Shown here: one piece after another, positions 49,791 through 58,870 of the stretch | How positions within the stretch are numbered: the first letter of the stretch is position 1 | Layout of the letters: each line of letters begins with the position of its first letter | Notes under the pieces: generated by a model | Told to the model about the DNA's origin: nothing | The model's input: the letters and a program-made list of their open reading frames with translations, nothing else | The model's database searches: none | Origin: Streptomyces phaeolivaceus | GTDB taxonomy: Bacteria; Actinomycetota; Actinomycetes; Streptomycetales; Streptomycetaceae | Assembly: GCF_009184865.1 (NCBI RefSeq) | Contig: NZ_CP045096.1 | Location: forward strand, 310,001 to 374,000 | Direction: 5' to 3' | Length of the DNA: 64,000 bases | Program-made: the position numbers and the translations under genes

Positions 49791-50490
49791 GGGTCACCGG
49801 CGGGACGAGACGCGTGGGTTCGCCGTCACTCGGCCCGCGCGGGGCGGGCCGCCGCTCGGTCGGCGGGTGTTCGGCCGGTGCGTGCTCGGGTTCCTGGACG
49901 ACACGGGTCGGCTCCGGGGTCGGCGCCGGTTCCGGGGCCGGGGTCGGGGTCGGGGTCGGGGTCGGCGCCCCGGCCGGCGGTACCTGTGGGGCGGCCGGTG
50001 TCTCGTGGGGTTTCTCGGCCACGGCGAACGTGCTCAGCCGGGCCCCGTCGCAGTACACCCATCGCTCGTGCGCGGCGTCGAACAGCCACAGCGACTCGCC
50101 GTCGACGACGACGCCGATCCGCAGCCCCTTCGTCCGCTCACGGAAAGCCTCCCCGTCCCGGTGCCCGGCGGCCAGCGCCTCCGCCTCGGTGCGGTAGCGG
50201 GTGAGGGCCTCCTCGGCGCGGGCGAGCAGCGGGCGCGGGTCGGCCGTACGGGCGGCGTCCGCTCCGGCGGCGGGCGGGTCCTGCGGTACGGCGACGAGGA
50301 GTCGGCCGTCGACCCAGGCGGACCACCCGTTGGCGCACAGGACATGGCCCCAGTCACCGCGCCGCCCCAGGAGCTGGACCGGCAGCAGCGCGTCGAGGGC
50401 CACGGTGGGCCGCGACGGATCGGGGGCGTCCCACGCGGACAGGCCGCCCGGCGGGACGACATGGGTGGGGAGGAACTCGGGGGTCGTCAT
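49780..50490 (-). CDS. Hypothetical protein with SH3-like strand and Pro/Thr tail
   Basis: A 236-residue protein. Its N-terminal part (LSAWDAPDPSRPTVALDALL then PVQLLGRRGDWGHVLCANGW) looks like a bacterial SH3-type beta barrel; a second part (LRIGVVVDGESLWLFDAAHE) precedes a tail of Pro-Thr repeats. It lies between the FHA-ABC transporter gene (gap 5 bases) and the kinase gene (overlap 11 bases), so it is part of the signalling operon; a substrate or scaffold role is inference. Confidence 0.75.
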   Translation of the reverse strand: MTTPEFLPTHVVPPGGLSAWDAPDPSRPTVALDALLPVQLLGRRGDWGHVLCANGWSAWVDGRLLVAVPQDPPAAGADAARTADPRPLLARAEEALTRYRTEAEALAAGHRDGEAFRERTKGLRIGVVVDGESLWLFDAAHERWVYCDGARLSTFAVAEKPHETPAAPQVPPAGAPTPTPTPTPAPEPAPTPEPTRVVQEPEHAPAEHPPTERRPAPRGPSDGEPTRLVPPVTRDE

Positions 50491-50495
50491 CGCGG

Positions 50496-52823
50496 CTACT
50501 TCCGCATCACCGCGGGTTCGCGGCGGCGCAGCAGCCGGGCGACGAGACAGCCGCAGAGCAGCGAGAGGACGACGAGCATCCCCATGTCGAGCAGCCAGAC
50601 GCCCGCCGAGTGCGCGAACAGCGGGTCCGAGGTGTCGGGGACGATCTCTTCGAGGTCGATGGTGCCGGCCATCGCGGCGAACGCCCACCGCGACGGCACC
50701 AGCCACGCCAGCTGTTCGAGGACGATCGTGCCGCGCACATCCAGCAGGGCTCCGCAGAACACCACCTGGACGATGGCGAGGAGCACCAGCAGCGGCATGG
50801 TGACCTCCTCCTTGCGGACCAGCGCGGAGACGACCAGGCCGAGCATCATCGCGGTGAACGCGAGCAGCGCGACGGCGACCGTGATCTCGACCAGGGGCGG
50901 CAGCAACACGCCTTCGCCACCGGGGGCGTTGAGGTCGACGCCGAGCAGGGCGACCAGGGTGAGGACGACCGCCTGGAGGATCGTGACGGTGCCGAGGACG
51001 ACGACCTTGGACATCAGATACGCGGATCTGGACAGCCCCACGGCCCGTTCGCGCTGGTAGACCACCCGTTCCTTGACCAGTTCGCGCACGGCGTTCGCCG
51101 CGCCCGTGAGCACACCGCCGACGCACAGGATGAGCAGCGCGTTCATGGCGGTCTCGCGGTCCAGGGTGCTGCCCGCGAGCGCCCTGGCCATCGCGCCCAT
51201 CACGAACGGCAGCGCGATCATGATGGCGAGGAAGGTGCGGTCGGCGCTCAGCGCGGCCGTGTACCGGCGGACCAGGGTGCCCAGTTGGGCGCCCCAGCTC
51301 TGCGGTTTGGGCGGTGGCGGTGCCGCGGCGACCGGTTCCGGGTCGGGCAGGTACGGCTGTTCCATGGCGGCGGTGACGTACTGCCGCCGGAACGGCGAGT
51401 CGCGGTACTCCCCCGCCCAGTCCCGCTCCCGGTCCCGTTCGAACGCCTCGAAGGCCTCCGGCCACTGCTCGAACCCGAAGAAGGCGAGGGTGTCGTCCGG
51501 CGGCCCGTAGTAGGCGACCTTGCCGCCGGGCGCGAGGACGAGGAGACGGTCGCAGACATCGAGGCTGAGGACGCTGTGGGTGACGACGATGACGGTACGG
51601 CCGTCGTCGGCGAGGCCGCGCAGCATGTGCATCACCGAGCGGTCCATGCCGGGGTCGAGCCCGGAGGTCGGCTCGTCCAGGAACAGCAGCGAGGGTTTCG
51701 TCAGCAGTTCCAGGGCGACGCTGACCCGTTTGCGCTGGCCGCCGGAGAGGCTGTGGATGGGCTGGCCCGCGCGCTGTTCGAGGCCCAGTTCACGGATCAC
51801 CTCGTCGACCCGGGCCTGTCGCTCGGCCTTCGCGGTGTCCTGCGGGAAGCGGAGTTCGGCGGCGTAGGCGAGCGCCCTGCGGACGGTCAGTTGGGCGTGC
51901 AGGATGTCGTCCTGCGGGACCAGACCGATGCGCTGGCGCAGTTCGGCGTAGTCGCGGTAGAGGTCGCGGCCGTCGTAGAGGACCGTGCCGCTGTCGGCGG
52001 GGCGCTGTCCGGTGAGGGCGTTCAGGAGGGTGGACTTGCCGGCGCCGCTCGGGCCGACGACGGCGAGCAGGCATTTCTCGCCGACCGGAAACGACACCCC
52101 GTCCAGGAGTGTCTTCCGGCCGCGGTCGACGGCGACGGTGAGTTCCTGGACATCGAGGGAGACCTCGCCGGTGTCGACGTACTCCTGGAGCTCGTCGCCG
52201 ACCAGGCAGAACGCGGAGTGGCCGATGCCGACGATGTCACCGGGAGTGACCGGCGCCCGGTCGACGGGCGTGCCGTTGAGGAAGGTGCCGTTGTGGCTGC
52301 CGAGGTCGACGATCTCGTACGTGCCCTCGGGCCGTGCCCGTAGCTCGGCATGCCGGCGGGAGACGACGAGGTCGTCGATGACGAGGTCGTTGTCGGCGGC
52401 GCGGCCGATGCGGACGGTCCGCTCGGGCAGCGGGCGGACACTGGTGGGCTGCCGGAAGGTGCCGGTGGAGGCGGGGCGGAGGATGCCGGAGGGCCGCTCG
52501 GGGGCGTGGCCGGTGAGCACGGCCCGGGGGCCGTCGGGGAGGCTGCCGAAGTGGATGACGGTGCCGGGGCCGACGTCCCACTCGTGGACGCGGTGACCGT
52601 CGGCGTAGGTGCCGTTGGTGCTGTCCTCGTCCTCGATGGTCCAGTGGCCCTCCGCCGCCCGCAGCACCGCGTGGTGCCAGGAGACCCGGTCGTCGTCGAG
52701 AACGACGTCGCTGAGCGGGTCGCGTCCCACGTGGTAGGCGTGGGACGGGGTCATCACGGTGGAGCCCGACTCGGTCTCCAGCACGAGTTCGGGCGCAGTC
52801 GGTGCGATCGACCGCTCTGCCAT
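50496..52823 (-). CDS. FHA-FHA-ABC transporter fusion (ABCG/ABC-2 type)
   Basis: A 775-residue protein: two FHA phosphothreonine-binding domains (about 28-100, HVGRDPLSDVVLDDDRVSWH; about 135-215, IGRAADNDLVIDDLVVSRRH and SHNGTFLNG), an ABC ATPase (about 230-455; GPSGAGKST, LSGGQRKRVS, LLFLDEPTSG) and a six-helix ABC-2 membrane domain (about 545-770). This is the Rv1747-like layout, a kinase-controlled exporter; here the kinase is encoded in the same operon. Catalytic motifs are intact. Confidence 0.92.
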   Translation of the reverse strand: MAERSIAPTAPELVLETESGSTVMTPSHAYHVGRDPLSDVVLDDDRVSWHHAVLRAAEGHWTIEDEDSTNGTYADGHRVHEWDVGPGTVIHFGSLPDGPRAVLTGHAPERPSGILRPASTGTFRQPTSVRPLPERTVRIGRAADNDLVIDDLVVSRRHAELRARPEGTYEIVDLGSHNGTFLNGTPVDRAPVTPGDIVGIGHSAFCLVGDELQEYVDTGEVSLDVQELTVAVDRGRKTLLDGVSFPVGEKCLLAVVGPSGAGKSTLLNALTGQRPADSGTVLYDGRDLYRDYAELRQRIGLVPQDDILHAQLTVRRALAYAAELRFPQDTAKAERQARVDEVIRELGLEQRAGQPIHSLSGGQRKRVSVALELLTKPSLLFLDEPTSGLDPGMDRSVMHMLRGLADDGRTVIVVTHSVLSLDVCDRLLVLAPGGKVAYYGPPDDTLAFFGFEQWPEAFEAFERDRERDWAGEYRDSPFRRQYVTAAMEQPYLPDPEPVAAAPPPPKPQSWGAQLGTLVRRYTAALSADRTFLAIMIALPFVMGAMARALAGSTLDRETAMNALLILCVGGVLTGAANAVRELVKERVVYQRERAVGLSRSAYLMSKVVVLGTVTILQAVVLTLVALLGVDLNAPGGEGVLLPPLVEITVAVALLAFTAMMLGLVVSALVRKEEVTMPLLVLLAIVQVVFCGALLDVRGTIVLEQLAWLVPSRWAFAAMAGTIDLEEIVPDTSDPLFAHSAGVWLLDMGMLVVLSLLCGCLVARLLRRREPAVMRK

Positions 52824-52932
52824 GGGGAAAATTCTACCGATACGCCCGGATATGCGCGCCCGCCCGCTTCGGGAGGCCGCCTCAGGCGGTCGGCCGAGGC
52901 GGCCGACCGAGGTGTCGCCCGCGGCGGCGGGC

Positions 52933-53343
52933 TCAGGCGGCGGGGGCGGCGATTCTCTGGGCGATGCGCTGCATCCGTACGGCGTCGACGGACTCCGCGA
53001 GCAGTTCGTACTCCGTGGTGTCGTCGTTGGTGGCGATCCGGACCAGGTTTCCGGCGGCCAACTCCTCGGCGACCAGGTCCTGTTGGCCGTCGTCGGTGGT
53101 CCAGGCGCGCAGCTGGCTCGGTACGTCCGGCACGGTGTCGGCGACCGGAACGACCGCGTTCGGGGGGAAGTTGGGGTTCTCGGGCCGTGGATCGAGGCGT
53201 TCGGCGATCCATAACGCGCGGTCGCGCATCCACCACAGCGCCAGCGCCAACGTGGGGGCGCGATAGGTACCGAGGGGCACACCGACGCGCCGGCCGTCGC
53301 ACCAGCCGTACGCGGTGACATGGCACAGGAATTCGTCGTGCAC
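52933..53343 (-). CDS. Hypothetical protein upstream of the FHA-ABC operon
   Basis: A 136-residue cytoplasmic protein (VTAYGWCDGRRVGVPLGTYR, WWMRDRALWIAERLDPRPEN). No family recognised. It lies 110 bases upstream of the FHA-ABC gene in the same direction and may be the first gene of that operon. ATG 53343 is used. Confidence 0.65.
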   Translation of the reverse strand: MHDEFLCHVTAYGWCDGRRVGVPLGTYRAPTLALALWWMRDRALWIAERLDPRPENPNFPPNAVVPVADTVPDVPSQLRAWTTDDGQQDLVAEELAAGNLVRIATNDDTTEYELLAESVDAVRMQRIAQRIAAPAA

Positions 53344-53774
53344 GCTTCACTCCCCCGATCGCACGCGGACTCGCTCTCGCCTCACAGATTTGCTGGTCGT
53401 GCACATCCGGCGACCTGAAAGTCACGCACAGCGACATGAAGAGCGCGCACGGGTGCGCGTTCGTTCATGACTCAATCGCCCTGTCAGTCGAGTATCGACA
53501 CTCCTGACCCTCTGTCACCATGCCAATTCAGCCAGTCTCCTGGCATATGCGAGCGCGCGATTGGCTGAAACGATGCGAAGGGCCCGCTGAGCGGGGGTTT
53601 CTCCTCTCATACGTGTGCGCTCGGCGGAGTGTTCAACGCGTGCGGTTCGAAAGCGGGTGCGGGTCCGGTGGGGGCTGGTCGCGCAGTTCCCCGCGGCCTG
53701 TGTCTTTCAGGGCGCGGGGAACTGCGCGAGAAGCCCCCACCGGACCGCGGGCAACCCGAAGCCGGACGAGAAAG
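53344..53774. other. Non-coding region with a long hairpin
   Basis: 431 bases without a gene. The left part carries the promoter of the gene at 52933; around 53480-53560 the sequence is AT-richer. The right part holds a large inverted repeat (53662-53746). No RNA gene was recognised. Confidence 0.5.
53662..53746. terminator. Long inverted repeat of a common Streptomyces type
   Basis: Two 34-base arms (left starting GGTCCGGTGGGGGCT, then GCGCAGTTCCCCGCG) pair almost perfectly around a 17-base loop. The GCGCAGTTCCCCGCG core recurs in many Streptomyces intergenic regions, which I recall from memory. It sits just after the 3' end of the aldo/keto reductase and likely terminates it. Confidence 0.75.
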
Positions 53775-54776
53775 CTACCCCTTGCCCTCGATGATCGCGT
53801 CGATGCGGGCCAGCTCGTCCGCCTCGAAGTCGAGGTTGTCGACGGCGCCCACACTGTCCTCGATCTGCCGCGCACTGCTCGCGCCGACGAGCGCGGAGGT
53901 GACCCGGCCGCCGCGGAGCGTCCAGGCCAGGGCGAGCTGGGCCAGGGTCTGGCTCCGGGCCTTGGCGACCTCGTCCAGCGCGCGCAGCCTGCCGACCAGG
54001 TCCTCGGTGACGGCGTCGGAGTTCAGGAACGGGCTGTCGCTCGCCGCGCGGGAGCCCTCCGGGATGCCGTCGAGGTAGCGGGAGGTCAGCAGGCCCTGCT
54101 CCAGCGGGGAGAAGACGATGGAGCCGACCTGGAGTTCGTCGAGGGCGTCGAGCAGGCCCTCGCTCTCGGGGCGCCGGTCGAGCATCGAGTAGCGCGGCTG
54201 ATGGATGAGGAGCGGGGTGCCCAGGTCGCCCAGGATGCGGGCGGCCTCGCGGGTCTGCTCGGCGGAGTAGTTGGAGACACCGACGTACAGCGCCTTGCCC
54301 TGCTGGACCGCCGAGTGCAGCGCGCCCATCGTCTCCTCCAGCGGAGTCTCCGGGTCGGGGCGGTGCGAGTAGAAGATGTCGACGTGATCGAGGCCCATGC
54401 GCTTCAGGCTCTGGTCGAGCGAGGAGAGCACATACTTCCGGGAGCCCCACTCGCCGTACGGGCCGGGCCACATCAGATAGCCGGCCTTGGTGGAGATGAC
54501 CAGCTCGTCACGGTACGGCGCGAAGTCGGCCTTGAGCGCCTCGCCGAGGGCGGACTCGGCGGAGCCGGGCGGCGGGCCGTAGTTGTTGGCGAGGTCGAAG
54601 TGGGTCACGCCGAGGTCGAAGGCGCGGCGCAGGATGGCCCGCTGGGTCTCGACGGTCCGGTCCGCCGGACCGAAGTTGTGCCACAGGCCGAGCGAGATCG
54701 CGGGAAGCTTCAGGCCGCTGCGTCCGGTGCGCCGGTAGGGCATGTCCGCGTAGCGGTCGGGGTGTGCGGTGTACAA
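53775..54776 (-). CDS. Aldo/keto reductase of the YghZ/L-glyceraldehyde-3-phosphate reductase type
   Basis: A 333-residue AKR14-like enzyme (MPYRRTGRSGLKLPAISLGL, HFDLANNYGPPPGSAE with catalytic Asp/Tyr, STKAGYLMWPGPYGEWGSRK with Lys, and FYSHRPDPETPLEE with His). It reduces methylglyoxal, L-glyceraldehyde-3-phosphate or similar. Start is a TTG at 54776 with GGAG five bases upstream; this gives the usual YTAHPDRYADM N terminus. Divergent to a LysR regulator. Confidence 0.9.
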   Translation of the reverse strand: MYTAHPDRYADMPYRRTGRSGLKLPAISLGLWHNFGPADRTVETQRAILRRAFDLGVTHFDLANNYGPPPGSAESALGEALKADFAPYRDELVISTKAGYLMWPGPYGEWGSRKYVLSSLDQSLKRMGLDHVDIFYSHRPDPETPLEETMGALHSAVQQGKALYVGVSNYSAEQTREAARILGDLGTPLLIHQPRYSMLDRRPESEGLLDALDELQVGSIVFSPLEQGLLTSRYLDGIPEGSRAASDSPFLNSDAVTEDLVGRLRALDEVAKARSQTLAQLALAWTLRGGRVTSALVGASSARQIEDSVGAVDNLDFEADELARIDAIIEGKG

Positions 54777-54904
54777 CGCGACTCCAGAGAGGTTGGCACG
54801 GTGGGACCGAGGGTCCCCGAGAACCGGTGTCCACTCTTTCGCGACCTGGGGGCATTGGTCCAACAGAAGAATCCGATGGGATTCAGCGCCTACGCTTCTC
54901 AGTC

Positions 54905-55810
54905 ATGGAACTCCGCCATCTCCAGCACTTCGTCGCGGTCGCCGAGGAGGAGCACTTCACCCGGGCCGCCGAACGGCTGCTGGTCTCCCAGTCGGGTCTG
55001 TCGGCCTCCGTCCGGGCCCTGGAGCGCGAGCTGCAGACCCCGCTGTTCGTACGGACGACCCGCAGGGTGATGCTCACCCCGGCCGGGCGGGCGCTGCTGA
55101 CCGAGGCGGAGCGGATCCTCGCGCAGGTGCGGTCGGCCCGGGAGGCGGTGGCCGCCGTGCAGGGCGTGCTGCGCGGGATGCTCGCGCTCGGGTCGGAGCA
55201 GTGTGTGGCCGGCCTGCATGTGGCGGGGCTGCTGGCGGCGTTCCGGCGGCGGCACCCCGATGTGGAGATCTGTCTGCGGCAGGCGGGCTCGGGCGCCCTC
55301 GCCGAGGAGGTCGCGAGCGGGCGGCTCGATCTGGCGTTCGCCGTACGGACGGCACAGGAGGACACCGATCAGCTGCGCGTCGTCCCGCTGTCCAGCGAGC
55401 CGATGACCGTGCTGTGCCACCCGAGCCATCGGCTGGCGGCGGCCGGCGCCGCCGTGACCCCGGAGGAACTGGGCGGCGAGGTCTTCGTCGACTTCCACCC
55501 GGACTGGGGCCCGCGCCGCGCCACCGACGCGGTCTTCGCCGCGGCCGGTGTCCGCCGGGCCGTCGCCCTGGAGGTCAACGACGTGCACAGCCTCCTCGAA
55601 CTCGTCGACGAGAACCTCGGCGTCGCCGTCGTCCCCCGCCACTTCCGGCACAAACGCGAGTCCCTCACCTCGCTCGCCGTCAAGGGCACCGGCGAGACCA
55701 TGTACGAGACGGTCGCCCTGCTGCCGCCCCCGCAGGCAACCAGCCCGGCGGCCCGCGCCCTGATGGGGCTGCTCGATCCGCCGGCCGGGTGCTCCGAGGT
55801 CAGTCGCTGA
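54905..55810 (+). CDS. LysR-family regulator divergent from the AKR
   Basis: A 301-residue regulator: N-terminal helix-turn-helix (LQHFVAVAEEEHFTRAAERL then LVSQSGLSASVRALERELQT) and a periplasmic-binding-type effector domain. It is 128 bases from the divergent aldo/keto reductase start and presumably controls it in response to a carbonyl compound. Its last codons overlap the convergent gene by 11 bases. Confidence 0.9.
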   Translation: MELRHLQHFVAVAEEEHFTRAAERLLVSQSGLSASVRALERELQTPLFVRTTRRVMLTPAGRALLTEAERILAQVRSAREAVAAVQGVLRGMLALGSEQCVAGLHVAGLLAAFRRRHPDVEICLRQAGSGALAEEVASGRLDLAFAVRTAQEDTDQLRVVPLSSEPMTVLCHPSHRLAAAGAAVTPEELGGEVFVDFHPDWGPRRATDAVFAAAGVRRAVALEVNDVHSLLELVDENLGVAVVPRHFRHKRESLTSLAVKGTGETMYETVALLPPPQATSPAARALMGLLDPPAGCSEVSR

Positions 55811-57242
55811 GGGAGGACCAGCGGCGGTTCAGGGTGTCGTACCCGTAGCGCGGCAGGCCCTTGATCGCGGTCGTGCGGAACGGGCGGCCCGCGTCGTCGA
55901 TCCGGACCGTGCCGGTGCGGCCCTCGGAGGACCACTCCAGCTCCAGATACCAGCCGCAGTCACAGGTCTCTGTCTCGGCGGAGATCATCAGCACCTCCGG
56001 GTCGTCGGCGGACACCTGGTACGGAAGCCGCACGGCCGGGATCCGTACGTCCAGGTCGGCGCCGTCGACCGGGCGGGCGATCGGCCGGTCCTTGTCCAGG
56101 TCCACGTCGAAGTACCGGGGGCTGACCCTGCCTCCGCAGCCCTGGTCCATGGCGTAGGAGTTGCCCTTGGCGGGGGCCGCGCGGCCGACGACGCGCACCC
56201 GCAGCGCCGTGAGGACGACGGCGGTGGACTTCCGCCCCTGCACCGTGATCTCCACGATCGTGTTGCGGCCGTGCACGCCCTGCTGGGTCGCGGCCCAGAC
56301 GCCCGCGTCCTGCGGCGCGGGCGGCGGGGGCACCTCCTTCGGCGGCTTGGCGACCACGTAGTCGTGCCCGCAGCCGAGCGCCCAGAGCTGGGAGTTCGCC
56401 GTCCAGGTGAGGGGCACACCGGTGGCCGGGGGCCGGGTCGCCCTCGTGTCGTCGCCCTTCGTGGGGTCGTCCTCTGGCTCGGCGCTGGAGGTCGGGGTGG
56501 GCGTGGGCGAAGGGCTCTTCGTGCCGCCGCTGGTGTCCGGCGAGGGGGACGGGCTCGTGGGCCCGGTCGAGGGACGCTGGGCTCCCGAGGTCGTACGGGA
56601 CGGGGCCGGCTCACCACCCTGAGCGTCGCCGTCCCCCGGGGACCCGCCGGACGGCAGCACGGTGAGGCTCCCCAGCGTCGCGACGAGCACCGCGACGACG
56701 GCCGCGCTGACGAGCGTGCGCCTACGACGGTGCCAGGGGCGACGGGCCGAGGGCACCGACTCGGGCACATCGTCGGGGCCGACAGAAGCGGTGGGCGTGG
56801 TGAGGTCGATGGCCTGGACCGACTCAGGAGACTCGGCGGACTCGGCGGGCTCGGTCGGCTCGGTGGGCGCGGCGGACCCCACAGGCTCGACCTCCTCGAC
56901 CGGCTCCGCCTCCTCACCCGACTCTGCCGGCCCTGCCGGTTCCGGTGCCGTGGGGCCGCTCGCCGCTCCCCCGCCCGTCCGCGCCCGCTGCCGGGCCGCC
57001 ACCGCCGGCAGCCAGAGCCGGTGGAGTTCGAGCCGCTCCTCCGGTGTCGCCCCGCAGAGCGCGGCGAAGCGTTCGACGGGCGCGAAGTCGAGCGGGACGG
57101 TGTCCCCCGCGCAGTAGCGGTGCAGTGTCGAGGTGTTCATGTTCAGGCGGCGGGCCAGCTGCCCGTAACTGCGGTCCGTGCGTTCCTTGATGCGCGTGAG
57201 CGCCGCCGCGAACTCGCGCACGTCGTCCGGTGCTGCCGACAC
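55800..57242 (-). CDS. Membrane-anchored helix-turn-helix protein with C-terminal sensor-like domain
   Basis: A 480-residue single-pass protein: N-terminal XRE helix-turn-helix (about 8-65, AALTRIKERTDRSYGQLARR then LNMNTSTLHRYCAGD), an acidic linker, one membrane helix (about 176-197), a Ser/Pro-rich segment with SPSPTPTPTS, and an extracellular domain (about 290-480; WTANSQLWALGCGHDYVVAK, CDCGWYLELEWSSEG). Streptomyces has many such transmembrane HTH proteins, and their signal is unknown. GTG 57242 has GGAG four bases upstream. Confidence 0.8.
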   Translation of the reverse strand: MSAAPDDVREFAAALTRIKERTDRSYGQLARRLNMNTSTLHRYCAGDTVPLDFAPVERFAALCGATPEERLELHRLWLPAVAARQRARTGGGAASGPTAPEPAGPAESGEEAEPVEEVEPVGSAAPTEPTEPAESAESPESVQAIDLTTPTASVGPDDVPESVPSARRPWHRRRRTLVSAAVVAVLVATLGSLTVLPSGGSPGDGDAQGGEPAPSRTTSGAQRPSTGPTSPSPSPDTSGGTKSPSPTPTPTSSAEPEDDPTKGDDTRATRPPATGVPLTWTANSQLWALGCGHDYVVAKPPKEVPPPPAPQDAGVWAATQQGVHGRNTIVEITVQGRKSTAVVLTALRVRVVGRAAPAKGNSYAMDQGCGGRVSPRYFDVDLDKDRPIARPVDGADLDVRIPAVRLPYQVSADDPEVLMISAETETCDCGWYLELEWSSEGRTGTVRIDDAGRPFRTTAIKGLPRYGYDTLNRRWSSLSD

Positions 57243-57493
57243 TGTTCTCCACGTCCTCCCCGTCCCGGGACGGCATCCCGGGCACTCCCTATACATGCAC
57301 GTCAGAAGGGCTGGGATGGTTCCATGGCCGAGGGCCGGGCGTCGGCCGTCGCGCTCACGCCCGGTGACGGCCGATGCTCTGGGTGGCGCACCGACCAGGA
57401 CCGGACGGACCATCCGGCGTCGGCGGCGAAGCAGCACCTCTCACTCATCTCATCCATGTACGCATCTCACGTACTCGTTCACGGGGGACAGCC

Positions 57494-58114
57494 ATGCCCA
57501 GGCACACCCGAGCCCGCACCCTGACCGCACTCGTCGTGGCGGGCCTCACCGCGGGCTCCGCGCTCGCCGCCGGCGCCGTCCCGGCCGCCGCCGCGGAGGC
57601 GAGCGGCGGGCCGAAGTACCTGTCGGCGTCCGAGCTCCCGCCGCACCCGTCGTCCTCCTGGACCGCCGGCAAGATCGAGGACGGTGTTCCGGAGGAGTTG
57701 CGGTACTGCCTGGGCGACGCGCTCCTGGCCTACGACATCAACCACCGCTCCTTCCGGACGGACCTGGACACCGGTGCCCGCCAGCTGGTCGTCGTCACCG
57801 GCAGCGCCGGCAGGGCCAAGGCGCTCGCCACGCGGCTGAACAAGGACTTCAAGAACTGTGTGAGCGACTCCTCCGACCCGGACGTCGAGGCCGAGTACCG
57901 GGACCTCGGGACGCTGCCTGTCGAGGAGGGCGCCCGCGTCCACGGGGTCGCCACCGTCACGTCCTGGGGGGCCGTGGACATCCGGCTCCTGTCCGTGGGC
58001 CGGGACGGCCGGACCGTGACCGTCGTGGACTGGGGGCAGATGGGCGGCTTCAAGGACGCGCCCGTCAAGGCCTTCAAGAAGACGACGACCACCGCCGTCA
58101 ACAAACTCCACTGA
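57494..58114 (+). CDS. Secreted hypothetical protein
   Basis: A 206-residue protein with a Sec signal peptide (about 1-34, cleavage after AAAAEA-like sequence) and a mature domain with two Cys (YCLGDALLAYDIN and FKNCVSD) likely forming a disulfide. No family recognised. A GGGGGA site precedes ATG 57494. A hairpin follows at 58249. Confidence 0.75.
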   Translation: MPRHTRARTLTALVVAGLTAGSALAAGAVPAAAAEASGGPKYLSASELPPHPSSSWTAGKIEDGVPEELRYCLGDALLAYDINHRSFRTDLDTGARQLVVVTGSAGRAKALATRLNKDFKNCVSDSSDPDVEAEYRDLGTLPVEEGARVHGVATVTSWGAVDIRLLSVGRDGRTVTVVDWGQMGGFKDAPVKAFKKTTTTAVNKLH

Positions 58115-58248
58115 CCGACCACCGCTCACCCACCGGCGCTGCGGGCCCGGAACACGCCCGTGCGGTGGAAGGTCACCGACAACGGCACCTCGACCTCAAG
58201 ATCTTCCACATCGGCACCAAGGGCGCCGCCGGAAGCCGACAAGAACCC

Positions 58249-58279
58249 CGCAGCGCCGGATCGGGGGACCGGCGCTGCG
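58249..58279. terminator. Hairpin upstream of the second DinB gene
   Basis: Perfect 11-bp arms CGCAGCGCCGG/CCGGCGCTGCG separated by 9 bases, 135 bases after the secreted protein gene and 58 before the next start. It probably terminates the former; an operator role is possible. Confidence 0.55.
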
Positions 58280-58336
58280 AGACGGGGCGGGGACGGGGGC
58301 GGTGCGGGCACGGCCCCCGTGCCCGATGGTGGACGT

Positions 58337-58870
58337 ATGGCTATGGATGCGAAGGACGTTCTCGGCGACGCGTACGGCCGGATCAAGGAGGAGGTCCACG
58401 CCGCCGTGGACGGACTGTCCCCGGCGGACCTCCACGCCCGTCCCGCCCCCGACGCCAATTCCGTCGCCTGGCTGGTCTGGCATCTGACCCGGGTCCAGGA
58501 CGACCATGTGGCCGACGCCTCCGGGCTGGACCAGGTCTGGCTGTCCCAGGGCTGGGAGAAGCGGTTCGGGCTCACGCTGCCGTCCCGCGACACGGGCTAC
58601 GGGCACGGTCCGGCGCAGGTGGCGAAGGTACGGGTGGACTCGGGCGACCTGCTCACCGGCTACTTCGACGCCGTGCACGAACGGACTCTGGGGTTCGTGC
58701 ACGGCCTCGGCGCCGACGACCTCGACCGGATCGTGGACGAGCGATGGACCCCGGCCGTCACCCTCGGCGTACGCCTGATCAGTGTCCTGGCCGACGATCT
58801 CCAGCATGTCGGCCAGGCGGCCTACGTACGGGGGCTGGTGCGGGGTCAGCGCGAGGACGCCGACGCGTAG
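58337..58870 (+). CDS. DinB-family protein (DUF664, mycothiol transferase-like)
   Basis: A 177-residue four-helix-bundle protein. Metal-site residues are in [18 protein letters not shown] (His and following helix) and in [17 protein letters not shown] near the end. The [10 protein letters not shown] motif is typical of mycothiol-dependent S-transferases. No partner genes nearby. The 3' end overlaps the adenosine deaminase gene by 25 bases. Confidence 0.85.
   Translation: MAMDAKDVLGDAYGRIKEEVHAAVDGLSPADLHARPAPDANSVAWLVWHLTRVQDDHVADASGLDQVWLSQGWEKRFGLTLPSRDTGYGHGPAQVAKVRVDSGDLLTGYFDAVHERTLGFVHGLGADDLDRIVDERWTPAVTLGVRLISVLADDLQHVGQAAYVRGLVRGQREDADA

Noticed and set aside
53640..53750. tRNA-like sequence (GGTTCGAAAG near 53645)
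   Set aside because: Cannot be folded into a cloverleaf; the structure here is the long terminator-type inverted repeat.
58115..58336. Short frame after the secreted protein gene reading HLDLKIFHIGTKGAAG
   Set aside because: No ribosome site or start in frame and no recognisable domain; most likely non-coding with a hairpin.
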